This document shows, in pieces, positions 16,100 to 24,907 of a stretch of 52,798 nt of DNA (positions are counted from its first letter, which is position 1; each line of letters starts with the position of its first letter). The notes below the pieces were generated by a model. The model had not been told where the DNA came from, searched no databases, and saw only the letters and a program-made list of their open reading frames with translations. This DNA is from Caballeronia mineralivorans PML1(12). Its GTDB lineage: Bacteria; Pseudomonadota; Gammaproteobacteria; Burkholderiales; Burkholderiaceae. Position numbers and translations under genes: made by a program. Location of the stretch: positions 1 to 52,798 of the forward strand of contig NZ_AEJF01000249.1 in the NCBI RefSeq assembly GCF_001028175.1. The letters run 5' to 3'.

Positions 16100-17134
16100 T
16101 CAGAACCTCAGGCGCAGTCCTGCTCCCAGGCTACTGCCCGAGGACATATCGGTGATTCTGTCGTACCGATATGCGGCGTAGACGTCGGTGCGTTTTGATA
16201 GCGGATAGTCGTAACCGAGCGCCGCAGTCGACCACCGGATATTGGCCCCATCCGCAGGACGCCGTCGCGTGCCGGCCCACGACACCAGCATGCTCCCCAC
16301 CCCCAACTGCACGCTCGCACCCAGCTGGATCGTGTCGTCGGTCACATGGCTATTGTTATCGACCCGCTCATATTGAGCGTAGATTTTTACTGCTGCCAGG
16401 CGATACGCGCTGCCGACCAGCCAGGTCGTCTGAGTGGTCGCTCCGTTCAGTAGCAGCGCCGCTGTGTGAAGACTCTGTACGGCCGCCGTCGCCGAGAACG
16501 GCCCAGCGAAATACAGCACGTTCGCACTGTAGTTCGCCTGTCCTGCGTGCCCCGCGACACCGGCGTTGCTGTAGAGGAGACTGCCTGACAGACCACCGAG
16601 CTGCGGGGTCTGGTAAAGCAGCGAATCGTCCAGTGCGGTGTCGCTCTGCACCGAGGCGACGCCCATGGCCGAATCCAGATAGCTATGGAGCACGATTGGC
16701 GAAAACACGAACGAATTGCCGAAGGGATTGAACAGCAATGTCGATACGAACAGCGGCGCCGTGTTGCGCCCGAGCGTCACTTCCCCGAAATCGCCGCTCA
16801 GGCCAACGAACGCGTTGCGTCCAAAGAACGACTGGCTGTCGAACGAACCCGACTTGCCGCTGGCGACGCGAAAAAAATCCTCGAGCGTAAAAATGGCCTT
16901 GAGGCCGTTGCCCAAATCCTCGGTGCCCGAGAGCCCCCAGTACGATGTGGTCATTCCGCCCGAACCCACCTCCCACGCGTTGCCCTTGGCGCCAGCTGCA
17001 CGCACCTCGCCCGCAAACGCGTCGGCCAGCCCATATAGCGTCACGGACGACTGCGCACGGGCCATGCCACTCAATACGCACAGCGTCACCACCACCGCGA
17101 GCTTGCTGCGAATTCCCCACTGCCTGTCGTGCAT
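16100..17134 (-). CDS. Gram-negative porin (OmpC-like, Burkholderia type)
   Basis: A 344-residue outer-membrane trimeric beta-barrel. A signal peptide (KLAVVVTLCVLSGMARA) is followed by QSSVTLYGLADAF, the classic mature start of beta-proteobacterial porins. GMTTSYWGLSGTEDLGNGLKAIFTLE and NAFVGLSGDFGEVTLGRN are conserved strands, and it ends GAGLRLRF with the C-terminal Phe recognised by the BAM complex. It is the last gene of the minus-strand liv/amidase run, 66 bases after the DUF1185 gene, so it probably provides outer-membrane entry for the compound that the ABC system takes up. Confidence 0.93.
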   Translation of the reverse strand: MHDRQWGIRSKLAVVVTLCVLSGMARAQSSVTLYGLADAFAGEVRAAGAKGNAWEVGSGGMTTSYWGLSGTEDLGNGLKAIFTLEDFFRVASGKSGSFDSQSFFGRNAFVGLSGDFGEVTLGRNTAPLFVSTLLFNPFGNSFVFSPIVLHSYLDSAMGVASVQSDTALDDSLLYQTPQLGGLSGSLLYSNAGVAGHAGQANYSANVLYFAGPFSATAAVQSLHTAALLLNGATTQTTWLVGSAYRLAAVKIYAQYERVDNNSHVTDDTIQLGASVQLGVGSMLVSWAGTRRRPADGANIRWSTAALGYDYPLSKRTDVYAAYRYDRITDMSSGSSLGAGLRLRF

Positions 17135-17200
17135 ATTTTTCCCCTTTTTCTTCGTGAATATTGTTTCCCTTTACTCCCTGAGCCTTGCCAGAAGCGGCTC

Positions 17201-17743
17201 TCAACCAGGCTCCACGCGTGCCATCGGCCGCCCTCGATCGGCCAGTGCGACTGCGATCACGATCTCGTGCGAAGCGGGTGCGTCTGCCACCGAGAGCGAG
17301 ACCGTGTCGAAATGGTCGAAGCTCCACATGTCGGCGACCCCGTGCAGCGGAATGTCAACGCAAGCGCCAGGCGCGCCGCGCTTGGTGACCGATGGCATGA
17401 TCGTGCTGGCTGTTGGCAGACACGCCCGCACGGCTTTGCCCAGGCGCGGATGAAGCAGCGCCGCGCCACACTCGAGCGCCACGTTCGTTCCAAGCAGCGC
17501 CGCCTTGCCATAGCTCTGGATGTCAGCCGGCGCAGTGCCCAGTGCCGCTATCGCGCGCCGAGTGAGCAGCGAGCCCAGTTCTGCGCCCAGTTCATACAGT
17601 GGTTCGAGGACCGCTTCTGCCTGCACGTCTTCGACGTTAAGGACCGCCGCTGCGACCACCTGCCGGTGGGGTGGCGTAACGGCTACGCCGAGCTCCGCGC
17701 AGCGCTCGACCACGTAGATCACCAACCTGGATATCTGCGTCAT
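17201..17743 (-). CDS. Amino acid synthesis family protein (DUF1185)
   Basis: A 180-residue protein matching DUF1185 (amino acid synthesis family): ISRLVIYVVERCAELG near the start, AAAVLNVEDVQAEA, AELGSLLTRRAIAALG, SYGKAALLGTNVALECGAALLHPRLGKAVRACL, then PSVTKRGAPGACVDIPLHG. The function of the family is not established; members often sit beside amidases and branched-chain-type ABC transporters, as here. The ATG at 17743 overlaps the amidase stop (ATGA), so it is translationally coupled to the amidase. Confidence 0.85.
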   Translation of the reverse strand: MTQISRLVIYVVERCAELGVAVTPPHRQVVAAAVLNVEDVQAEAVLEPLYELGAELGSLLTRRAIAALGTAPADIQSYGKAALLGTNVALECGAALLHPRLGKAVRACLPTASTIMPSVTKRGAPGACVDIPLHGVADMWSFDHFDTVSLSVADAPASHEIVIAVALADRGRPMARVEPG

Positions 17744-19167
17744 GACGCGTCCCCCTGCGGCTTCGCGCTCTCCGCGAGGTCTCGCACGAGCGGCGGTGCG
17801 GGAAACGGACCACGTGCAGCTTCGTAGGCGCGCGCCGCGCGCAGTACCAGCGCATCCGCTCCTCTCGCGCCGATGATCTGCAGGCCCACTGGCAGCCCCT
17901 CGTGCGTCAGTCCGCATGGCACGCTTGCGGCTGGCTGGCCGGTCTGGTTACACCAGGAAGTGAGCGGCGGCGCCATGAGCAGTGCCTCGGGCAAGCCGGG
18001 CACCTCGGGCGGTCCCACGTGGAAAACCGGCGTCGCCAACAGGTCGTATTCTTCGAAAAAACCGGCCATCTCCTGCGCGAGCGTATGCCGTGCGGCCAGC
18101 GCGTCGACGAACGCCGCGGTGCTCACGCGCTCGCCTGCTGCTGCAAGCTCGCGCAGGTCCGGGTCCAACTGGGTCCGCTGCACGATATTCATGGCCCGCA
18201 CACGCTGCGCGAAGAGCACGGCCCACTGGATCGAATGCATCCTGCTCTCCACATAACCGGCAAGCGGGCGTACCTTGACTTCTTCGACATGCGCGCCCAG
18301 CACTTCGAGCAGCCACGTCGCCTTTCCCACGCAGGCAGCAATGGAAGGATCGACACGCACACCCGCCGGTTGGGGACTAAATGCGATGCGCAGTCCCGCG
18401 ATGCTCTCGGCAAGACCTATCCGGTAATCCCGCCCGCCGTCAACTCCCGCAAACCGGTCGGCATCCGTCGGACCAGCCATCACACCCACCATCAGTGCTG
18501 CATCCTCGACGCACCGCGCGATGGGCCCAAGCGTAGACAATGCTGCAAACGAGCTGGCTGGTCCCTCAGGAACCAGACCGAAGGACGGTTTGAATCCCAC
18601 CACGCCGCTCCAGCATGCGGGAATGCGGATCGAGCCGCCCCCATCGGTCGCCAGCGACAGCGGCCCCATCCCGAGAGCGACTGCCACCGCAGAGCCGCCG
18701 CTACTTCCGCCCGGGGAGCGGCGCGTATCCCAGGGGTTTCGCGTCACGCCGCTAAGCGGACTGTCCGTCACGATCTTGTTGCCGAATTCGGAAGTCGTGG
18801 TCTTGCCAAACAGGATTGCGCCGGCCTGTCGCAGGTGCGCGACTGCCGGCGCGTCGAAGTCCTCGGCATCAGCGCTCGCGGTGAACGACCCGTACCGGGT
18901 CGGCATGCCGCGCACGGCAACGAGATCCTTGACCGAGACGGGCACGCCATCGAGCACACCGCACGGTGAGCGTCTCGCCCAGCGATCTTCTGCTTCACGG
19001 GCTGCTGTCAATGCACCTTCCTCATCGATCCCGCACAGGCAATTCACGCGGGGGTCTATACGCGTTACCTGATCGAGGACCGCACACATGACCTCAACCG
19101 GAGACAAGGCAAGACGACGGAAACCCGCAACCAGCTCGCTGACGCTTAGCATTCCGATATCGTTCAT
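17740..19167 (-). CDS. Amidase (amidase signature family), copy 1
   Basis: A 475-residue amidase-signature hydrolase that should cleave a carboxamide. The Ser-cisSer-Lys triad is visible: Lys80 in VPVSVK, the GGSSGG segment at about 153-158, and nucleophile Ser179 in TDGGGSIR. The spacing of these residues is identical to that in the amidase encoded at 24908-26332, and the proteins are clearly paralogous. It lies between the substrate-binding protein gene (63 bases upstream) and the DUF1185 gene (overlapping), so it probably acts on the compound imported by the liv-type transporter. Confidence 0.93.
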   Translation of the reverse strand: MNDIGMLSVSELVAGFRRLALSPVEVMCAVLDQVTRIDPRVNCLCGIDEEGALTAAREAEDRWARRSPCGVLDGVPVSVKDLVAVRGMPTRYGSFTASADAEDFDAPAVAHLRQAGAILFGKTTTSEFGNKIVTDSPLSGVTRNPWDTRRSPGGSSGGSAVAVALGMGPLSLATDGGGSIRIPACWSGVVGFKPSFGLVPEGPASSFAALSTLGPIARCVEDAALMVGVMAGPTDADRFAGVDGGRDYRIGLAESIAGLRIAFSPQPAGVRVDPSIAACVGKATWLLEVLGAHVEEVKVRPLAGYVESRMHSIQWAVLFAQRVRAMNIVQRTQLDPDLRELAAAGERVSTAAFVDALAARHTLAQEMAGFFEEYDLLATPVFHVGPPEVPGLPEALLMAPPLTSWCNQTGQPAASVPCGLTHEGLPVGLQIIGARGADALVLRAARAYEAARGPFPAPPLVRDLAESAKPQGDAS

Positions 19168-19230
19168 ATCGCAGTCCTTAGTTTTCAGAAAAATCGACCC
19201 TCGAGGAATGATCTGTTTGAGCCGCCTCGG

Positions 19231-20421
19231 CTAGCTTTGGCAGACTGGTACGATCTGCCCGGCCGAATCGAGAAGCTCAAATCGGTTGTCTGCCCTGGCC
19301 CGTGCGACACGGGTCTCGCACAGCACATGAGCGCCATCGCGGCTCACACCTGTCGTCCCGCGCGGCAGTGCGATCGAGACGCCGGGAAGCGCTGCCTTTA
19401 CGCGCTCCGACTCAACGCTGCCTGACAGGCGCACTGCCTGCGCAAAGAGCCGGATGCCGGCATAGGTGTTTTCGCCATGCGGCAGGACCACCGCGTATGG
19501 CCCCAGACGGGGCACATGGGCATTCGCGTAGTGAGCGGTGTAGCGCTGGAGAAAATCGCGGTTGGCAGCGTTGTCGATGCTCATGAAATATGAGGACACA
19601 CCGATCGTGCCAGTCGAGGCGCCTTCGGTCGCGATGCACAGCGACTCGTGCGCGATGTCGCTCACGAGTTGCGGCTTCATCGCAAACGACCGGTACTGCT
19701 TGACGAAGGTCACCGGATCATCACCGATGCTGTGCCATACAATCTGCGGGCCCAGGCTGGCAATGCGCTGCAGCACAGCGCCGTAGTCGCGCGTGCCGAA
19801 CGGAAACCAGCTCACATCAAGGACCTTGCCACCGTGACGCCCGACCGATGCTTGAATTTCAGGCACCAGAACCTGGCGGTTGCTGCCAATATCCGACACC
19901 ACCACGCATACCGTCTGGCCGACTTCGCGCATGAGCCACTCGATCGTGGGCTCAATGCGCTGGTTCACCGCGAGACCGGTGCTCAACAGTTGCGCATGGC
20001 AGCGCCCCTCGTCAAAGTTCGGGTAGACAACCAGCCGCTGTGCAGCACTCGCCGCCTGCAGGGCCGCCTCGCGCTCCGAAGGCAGCACCATGCCGGTGAT
20101 CATGGCCACCTCGTCGCGCATGAAAAGCTGCCGTGCCTTGTCGAGCGCCACGGCCGTCGACATCTGCGTGTCCTCGACCCGCAGTTCGAGCGACCGGCCA
20201 AGCAGGCCGCCGGCTGCGTTGATTTCATCAAGCGCGAGCGCGGCGCAACTGCGGTTGGCTTCGCCCACCCGCGTGAGCGGTCCACTGAGCGGAGCGAGCA
20301 GTCCGATCCTGAGCGGCGTCGCGGCCCGCGCAGGGTATGTGAGGCCTGGCATGCCAATGGCGCCGGCTGCGCCCAGCGCAAGTCTGTGTACGAAGGTACG
20401 GCGGTTCAACCCGGGGTTCAT
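19231..20421 (-). CDS. Branched-chain-type ABC transporter substrate-binding protein
   Basis: A 396-residue periplasmic binding protein (Peripla_BP_6). The N-terminus has a twin-arginine motif (NRRTFVHRLALGAAGAIG) and AxA-type cleavage (ARAA), so Tat export is likely. The mature part begins LRIGLLAPLSGPLTRVGEANRSCAALALDEINAAGG as in LivK/FmdD/UrtA proteins, with VVVSDIGSN and PYAVVLPHGENTYAGIRLFAQAV further on. The resemblance is closer to the amide/urea-binding branch than to true LivK. It overlaps livF by four bases (ATGA). Placement after the ATPase genes is an unusual order. Confidence 0.92.
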   Translation of the reverse strand: MNPGLNRRTFVHRLALGAAGAIGMPGLTYPARAATPLRIGLLAPLSGPLTRVGEANRSCAALALDEINAAGGLLGRSLELRVEDTQMSTAVALDKARQLFMRDEVAMITGMVLPSEREAALQAASAAQRLVVYPNFDEGRCHAQLLSTGLAVNQRIEPTIEWLMREVGQTVCVVVSDIGSNRQVLVPEIQASVGRHGGKVLDVSWFPFGTRDYGAVLQRIASLGPQIVWHSIGDDPVTFVKQYRSFAMKPQLVSDIAHESLCIATEGASTGTIGVSSYFMSIDNAANRDFLQRYTAHYANAHVPRLGPYAVVLPHGENTYAGIRLFAQAVRLSGSVESERVKAALPGVSIALPRGTTGVSRDGAHVLCETRVARARADNRFELLDSAGQIVPVCQS

Positions 20422-21158
20422 AGAATGTTTTCCACAGGTGAGTGAGGTTCACGGCTACCTGTCGGTGACAGGTATCGGGCAAATGGATGTGCATCGAGCG
20501 CTCCGTTGGCCGGATCGACCGGGCCGGCATGGACGACGCGTCCGTTTTCGAGCACAACGCATCGCCGAGCGCTTCGCAGCACGAGATCGAGGTTCTGTTC
20601 AACGAGAAGCACGGCGAGTTGCGACGCGCGACACAGCGCCGGGATGACTTCGCTGATCAGGTCGACAAGATTCGGCTGCACGCCATCAGACGGTTCATCA
20701 AGCAGCAGCAGCTTCGGGCGACCGCATAACGCCCGCGCGATCGCGAGTACCTGCTGCTCGCCTCCCGAGAGAGTTCCACCTTCCTGTCTGAGGCGCGCCT
20801 TGAGCACCGGAAAATAGTCGAACACCATCTCGGGGATATCGCCGCCCGCGGCCCGTGTGCCCATCATCAGGTTTTCGCGCACGGTGAGCTTCGGGAAAAT
20901 CCAGCGCCCCTGCGGCACGAGGCCAATGCCACGGCGGGCGATCTCATGGGTCCGCAGACCCGTGATCGGTTCATCGTAAAATCGGATATCGCCTGTCACC
21001 TGTGGAAGTAGCCCCATGATCGCCTTGACAAGCGTGGACTTGCCGGCACCGTTGCACCCGAGCACACCCACAATCTCGTTGGGCGCAATATCCAGCGCGA
21101 TCTGGTGCAGCACCGGCGCGCCACCGTAGGCGGCGGACAGGTCTTCAATGTGCAGCAT
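20418..21158 (-). CDS. livF: Branched-chain-type ABC transporter ATP-binding protein (LivF-like)
   Basis: A 246-residue ABC ATPase. Walker A GCNGAGKST (about 38-46), GLVPQGRWIFPKLTVRENLMMG typical of LivF, signature SGGEQQ, Walker B LLLLDEPSDGV and the switch-region His replaced by the LivF-type VEQN stretch. The start at 21158 overlaps the livG end by 14 bases; the longer upstream frame does not look like protein of this family. Energises import by the LivHM channel on the cytoplasmic face. Confidence 0.92.
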   Translation of the reverse strand: MLHIEDLSAAYGGAPVLHQIALDIAPNEIVGVLGCNGAGKSTLVKAIMGLLPQVTGDIRFYDEPITGLRTHEIARRGIGLVPQGRWIFPKLTVRENLMMGTRAAGGDIPEMVFDYFPVLKARLRQEGGTLSGGEQQVLAIARALCGRPKLLLLDEPSDGVQPNLVDLISEVIPALCRASQLAVLLVEQNLDLVLRSARRCVVLENGRVVHAGPVDPANGALDAHPFARYLSPTGSREPHSPVENIL

Positions 21159-21879
21159 GGCCCGCTCCCCGTCCGAGGTAGATGCGCCGGATTTCCTCAT
21201 CCCGCGCGATGTCGTCATAGGTGCCGCGCCGGACAATCTGCCCCCGATGCATGACCCATGTTTCGCATTCAAGCGCACGCACAAAGCCAAGGTCATGCTC
21301 GATGGCCAGCACGGCGCAGTCCTCGCGCAACCGGTGGATGAGGCGTACCAGTCGCTGTGCATCGTTCGCCGACAGGCCCGCAGCCGGCTCGTCGAGCAAC
21401 AGCAGCGCCGGCTGGCACATCATGGCCATGCCGATCTCGAGCCATTGGCGCTGCCCGTGCGGCAACCGGGCCGCCAGTTCTTCCGCCTGCTCACCCAGGC
21501 CCACCTCGTCCAGGATCGCTTCCGGATCGGGCATCGGCGATGCACGATGCGACGCAACACCGAGCCCCGCGACGATGAGGTTGTCCCTCACGCTCATGGA
21601 GAGAAAGGTATTGGTGCCCTGAAACTTGCGAACGACACCACGCCTACAGAACTGATGTATGTCCTTGCGGGCCATAGACTCTCCTGCGAAATACAGCGCG
21701 CCAGAACTTGGCGCGACCGCCCCGGACAGCACGCCCACCAGCGTGCTCTTGCCTGCGCCGTTCGGACCGATGATGCATAGCAGATCGTGCGGCATGATGA
21801 TCATGTCGACATCTGCCACTGCGTCTATCCCGCCGAAAGTCCTGCGCAGATGTGTAGCCTTCATGAGTGGCTCATCCAT
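21145..21879 (-). CDS. livG: Branched-chain-type ABC transporter ATP-binding protein (LivG-like)
   Basis: A 244-residue ABC ATPase. Walker A GPNGAGKST, the LivG-specific GVVRKFQGTNTFLSMSVRDNL, a glutamine-rich substitute for the signature (LPHGQRQWLEIGMAMM), Walker B LLLLDEPAAGL and the switch His in AIEHD. The atypical LPHGQ form of the signature is common in the urea/amide branch (UrtD-like). The ATG at 21879 overlaps the livM stop by one base (TAATG). Confidence 0.93.
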   Translation of the reverse strand: MDEPLMKATHLRRTFGGIDAVADVDMIIMPHDLLCIIGPNGAGKSTLVGVLSGAVAPSSGALYFAGESMARKDIHQFCRRGVVRKFQGTNTFLSMSVRDNLIVAGLGVASHRASPMPDPEAILDEVGLGEQAEELAARLPHGQRQWLEIGMAMMCQPALLLLDEPAAGLSANDAQRLVRLIHRLREDCAVLAIEHDLGFVRALECETWVMHRGQIVRRGTYDDIARDEEIRRIYLGRGAGHAAH

Positions 21880-22952
21880 TACTGCCCTCCTCCCGCACGG
21901 CGTGCCCCGGGTAACGCTCGCCTTGCTGTCATCGCGCGCCAGACCCAGCGCAGATTGATCACACCCCTGCGGAACCTGAGACCGTTTGGCAGAAACAGCA
22001 CGCAGCCCAAAAACAATGCGCCAAGCAACAGCGGCCATAACTCCGTGCTGTAGCTGCTGATTCTCTGTTTCAGAAGCGTGAATGCGACTGCCGCGATCAC
22101 GGGACCGCCAATCGTGCCCCGGCCGCCGACCGCGACCCACAGGATGACTTCGGTCGCAAGCAGCGGCGAAAAGACGTCCGGCGCCACGACGCCTGAACAC
22201 GCGGCCATGAGGCAGCCGGCAAGCGCCGCGAGCAGCGCGGAAATGACGAATAGCCGCAGCAGATGAAATGACGTGTGATAGCCACAGGCCCTTGCCCGCC
22301 ACTCGTTCGTGGCGATCGCGGCAAGCACCTTGCCGTAGCGGCTGCGGCATGCGAGCCATGTGAGGCAGGCGGTTGCCAGCACGACCGCTGCAACGGCGTA
22401 CCAGGAGCGAAGCGGGCTACTGAGGTCGAGCGAGTGTCCTGCAAACGTGGCGGACATGCCCGGAATGCCGAGAATACCGGTGTCGCCCCCGGTGACCGAC
22501 TGCCAGCTCGTGGCGAGTTGCTGTGCGATGATCAGCACGGCCATGCTGACGATGGCAAAGAAATGCAGCCGTACACCAGCGTAAAGCAGGAAGTACCCAA
22601 CCGCAGCGGCTACCGTCCCCGCGCACAGCAGCCCGATCAGGATTGCGCTAACAGGTGCGAGTCCGAAATGCACGGTGGCAACTGCGAACCCGTAGGCGCC
22701 CAGCCCGAGAAAGGTGGTGTGGCCAAGCGTCAATACCCCCGCCTTGCCCCACAGCAGGTCGTAGCTGAGTGCGAGCAACCCCATCACCAACGCGTCGCGC
22801 ACTGTTGAGAGCTCATAGGGCGCGACGCAATGCGGGAGAATCAGCATGAGAAGTAGCCCCAGGGCCCACCCGACGACAAACGGTACATCGCTAGATCCCG
22901 GCCTCGGCTGCGACAGCCAGAGGCCCGCATGCAACTTGAGTCGCTGAAACAT
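21879..22952 (-). CDS. livM: Branched-chain-type ABC transporter permease (LivM-like)
   Basis: A 357-residue inner-membrane protein with about ten hydrophobic segments. Conserved LivM features: LALSYDLLWGKAGVLTLGHTTFLGLGAYGFAVA near residue 60-95, GGDTGILGIPG at about 155, and GGRGTIGGPVIAAVAFTLL near the end. Ends with a basic cytoplasmic tail. It lies four bases after livH and overlaps livG. With LivH it forms the translocation channel. Confidence 0.93.
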   Translation of the reverse strand: MFQRLKLHAGLWLSQPRPGSSDVPFVVGWALGLLLMLILPHCVAPYELSTVRDALVMGLLALSYDLLWGKAGVLTLGHTTFLGLGAYGFAVATVHFGLAPVSAILIGLLCAGTVAAAVGYFLLYAGVRLHFFAIVSMAVLIIAQQLATSWQSVTGGDTGILGIPGMSATFAGHSLDLSSPLRSWYAVAAVVLATACLTWLACRSRYGKVLAAIATNEWRARACGYHTSFHLLRLFVISALLAALAGCLMAACSGVVAPDVFSPLLATEVILWVAVGGRGTIGGPVIAAVAFTLLKQRISSYSTELWPLLLGALFLGCVLFLPNGLRFRRGVINLRWVWRAMTARRALPGARRAGGGQ

Positions 22953-22956
22953 GGAT

Positions 22957-23832
22957 TCACCTCTTGCTGAGAAGCTGATGGGCGGCGCTGAATCCGGGTA
23001 TCAGACCCTGCGGCCTGAAACGGATCACGACGATCGACAGAATCAGCACGAGTGCGGACGCGAGCGACGGATCGACCCTGTAGCTGAATAGCGTCTCGGC
23101 CGTACCGATCACGGCGCTACCAACAAGGCTTCCGGCAATCGAGCCGATGCCACCCAGGACGATCACGAAGAATGCCTTGCCAAGGTAGTACACGCCGAGG
23201 TGAGACTCCACCGAGACCATCGGGGCCACGAGCACACCGGCGAGCGACGCGAGCGCTGCGCCAGTTGCGAACGCAATGCGGTTCAGATGCCGCGTATCGA
23301 TGCCGACAGCCTCGGCCATCGCCGGGTGCTGGATGACCGCGCGCAGTTGCGTGCCGAAGCCCGTATGCGAAAACACCAGCCAGCAACCGGCTGTCACCGC
23401 AACGGCGACGCCAATCATGAAGATCCGGTAGGCAGGGTAAGTCGCGCCGAATGCCGTCACGGCACCGTTAAACGGCGCGTACACCAGCATCGGTTGTGTA
23501 CCGAAGACGAGTTCCAGTGCCTTCTGCAGGATAAGGCTCACCGCGTAGGTCGCGAGCAGCGTGTCGAGCGGGCGTTTGTACAGCAGGCGGATCACCGAGC
23601 ATTCCAGCACCCACCCAAGTGCCGCCCCGACCGCAGGCGCAACGACGAGCGCAACCCAGAACGCATCCCGACCACCTAGCGACTGGGCAACTGCAAGTGT
23701 GTACGCACCGATCGTGACCCACTCGGCATGAGCGAGGTTCACGATGTCCATCATGCCGAACACGATGGCGAGACCCAAAGCCACAAGGGCCAGAATGCTC
23801 ACGTAACTGAGGATATTGAAGATAATCGTCAT
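22957..23832 (-). CDS. livH: Branched-chain-type ABC transporter permease (LivH-like)
   Basis: A 291-residue inner-membrane channel subunit and first gene of the minus-strand operon. Seen: LVALGLAIVFGMMDIVNLAHAEWVTIGAYT, the signature of LivH proteins, GTQLRAVIQHPAMAEAVGID, LASLAGVLVAPMVSV and GGIGSIAGSLVGSAVIG. The ATG at 23832 gives the usual short N-terminus; an in-frame ATG at 23871 would add 13 residues. The operator at 23946-23983 lies upstream and points to control by the divergent XRE regulator. Confidence 0.92.
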   Translation of the reverse strand: MTIIFNILSYVSILALVALGLAIVFGMMDIVNLAHAEWVTIGAYTLAVAQSLGGRDAFWVALVVAPAVGAALGWVLECSVIRLLYKRPLDTLLATYAVSLILQKALELVFGTQPMLVYAPFNGAVTAFGATYPAYRIFMIGVAVAVTAGCWLVFSHTGFGTQLRAVIQHPAMAEAVGIDTRHLNRIAFATGAALASLAGVLVAPMVSVESHLGVYYLGKAFFVIVLGGIGSIAGSLVGSAVIGTAETLFSYRVDPSLASALVLILSIVVIRFRPQGLIPGFSAAHQLLSKR

Positions 23833-23945
23833 GGTTTGCCAATCAAGATTTCTGCCCTGTTCGAGCCACATCGCGCCGCTTCGCAGGCAACCCGTTCTGC
23901 TCGGGTTGTGCTGGCCGTCCGCGCAAGTCCAAAAATCGCCACAGA

Positions 23946-23983
23946 CTAAGTAATTCTTAGCCTCAAGACTAAGAATTACTTAG
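23946..23983. promoter_or_regulatory. Large symmetrical operator between livH and the XRE gene
   Basis: CTAAGTAATTCTTAG (23946-23960) and its exact reverse complement CTAAGAATTACTTAG (23969-23983) are separated by 8 bases. Each 15-bp arm is itself a CTAAG-N5-CTTAG palindrome, so the site can hold two dimers on the same face about two helical turns apart (23 bp centre to centre). A degenerate third box, CTAAGAAACTCTGAG, lies at 24002-24016 directly before the XRE start codon. Confidence 0.7.
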
Positions 23984-24017
23984 TAAAACATCAAGAAGAA
24001 TCTAAGAAACTCTGAGG

Positions 24018-24350
24018 ATGGCCCGAGACACAGCGAGTTCATCTATCTTTCCAAAGCGCCTGAAACAGGCTCGCGAGCGCTCGGGTTTAACGCAGGAACA
24101 GTTAGGCATTCGCGCTGGAATAGACGAGTTTTCAGCCAGCGCGCGCGTCAACCAGTATGAAAAGGGCAAACATGCCCCCGGCATACAGACCAGCCAGCAC
24201 CTCGCCAAGGCACTCCACGTCCCGACCAGCTTTCTCTACGAAGAAGATGACCTCCTGGCGAATCTGATCATCACCGCAGGACGACTCAGCAAAGAGAAGA
24301 AAAAGGCACTTCTTGCTACCGCGGAAACGCTGGCAGAGGCGAAAAGTTAA
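24018..24350 (+). CDS. XRE family transcriptional regulator
   Basis: A 110-residue protein with a helix-turn-helix at about 11-66: FPKRLKQARERSGLTQEQLGIRAGI, then SASARVNQYEKGKHAPGIQTSQHLAKALHVPTSFLY, typical of the Cro/C1 (HTH_3) family. A short charged C-terminal helix (SKEKKKALLATAETLAEAKS) may serve dimerisation. It is divergent from the liv/amidase operon, with a strong palindromic operator between them and a box abutting its own start, so autoregulation plus control of livH is the simplest reading. Confidence 0.9.
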   Translation: MARDTASSSIFPKRLKQARERSGLTQEQLGIRAGIDEFSASARVNQYEKGKHAPGIQTSQHLAKALHVPTSFLYEEDDLLANLIITAGRLSKEKKKALLATAETLAEAKS

Positions 24351-24907
24351 GAGTTTCTTAGTAGAACACCCGCTAGTCCACCTCCGCACACGAAGTTCAG
24401 CGCTCCCCAACCACAAATCCGAGTAACGCCAGAACGAGTTGAAGACGTTGGCAACAATATCAGCCATCGTTGCGTTCACGCTCGCCGAGGCCAAATACCA
24501 CGCGAGCGCAGGATGTCAGCAATAACCTGCGTTTGCCGCGACAGCATTCCAATGCGACGGGCAATCGCACGGCGTGTCCCGCGATAACCGACCGGCTTCA
24601 GCACCCGTCCGCCGCGCGAGCGAAGCGCTTCTGCTGTTCCAACCTCCCGTCACTGTCGATTGCTCGACAAACACCTGTCATGTCAAGGACACAGACTCTC
24701 GTCACGTGTAATGCACAGCCTCGCTCGGACGAATGGCGTTCACATCAATTTATTGTTATTAATCTACGCCAGTTCGAATGGTGTGGTCAATGACAAAAAA
24801 ATTGGAGTTTACCCTTAAATATCCTGACGAATCTCGTTTGATTGGGCAAGCTTGACAAGCTTCCGAGTCGCACATAAGGTTATTCCTTATAATTAACAGG
24901 AGGCACC
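24351..24907 (+). promoter_or_regulatory. Non-coding region upstream of the second amidase
   Basis: No gene seen in these 557 bases. Near the downstream end lies AAGCTTGACAAGCTT (24848-24862), a 7-bp inverted repeat around one central base that contains TTGACA. A TATAAT occurs at 24888-24893, but it is 30 bases from that TTGACA and too near the start codon to be used with it. The amidase ribosome site AGGAGG is at 24898-24903. Just after the XRE stop, AGAGTTTCTTAG (24350-24361) inverts the 12 bases found before its start. Confidence 0.45.

Noticed and set aside
24852..24893. TTGACA (24852) and TATAAT (24888) as one promoter for the second amidase
   Set aside because: The spacing is 30 bases, and a start from that -10 would fall on the ribosome binding site.
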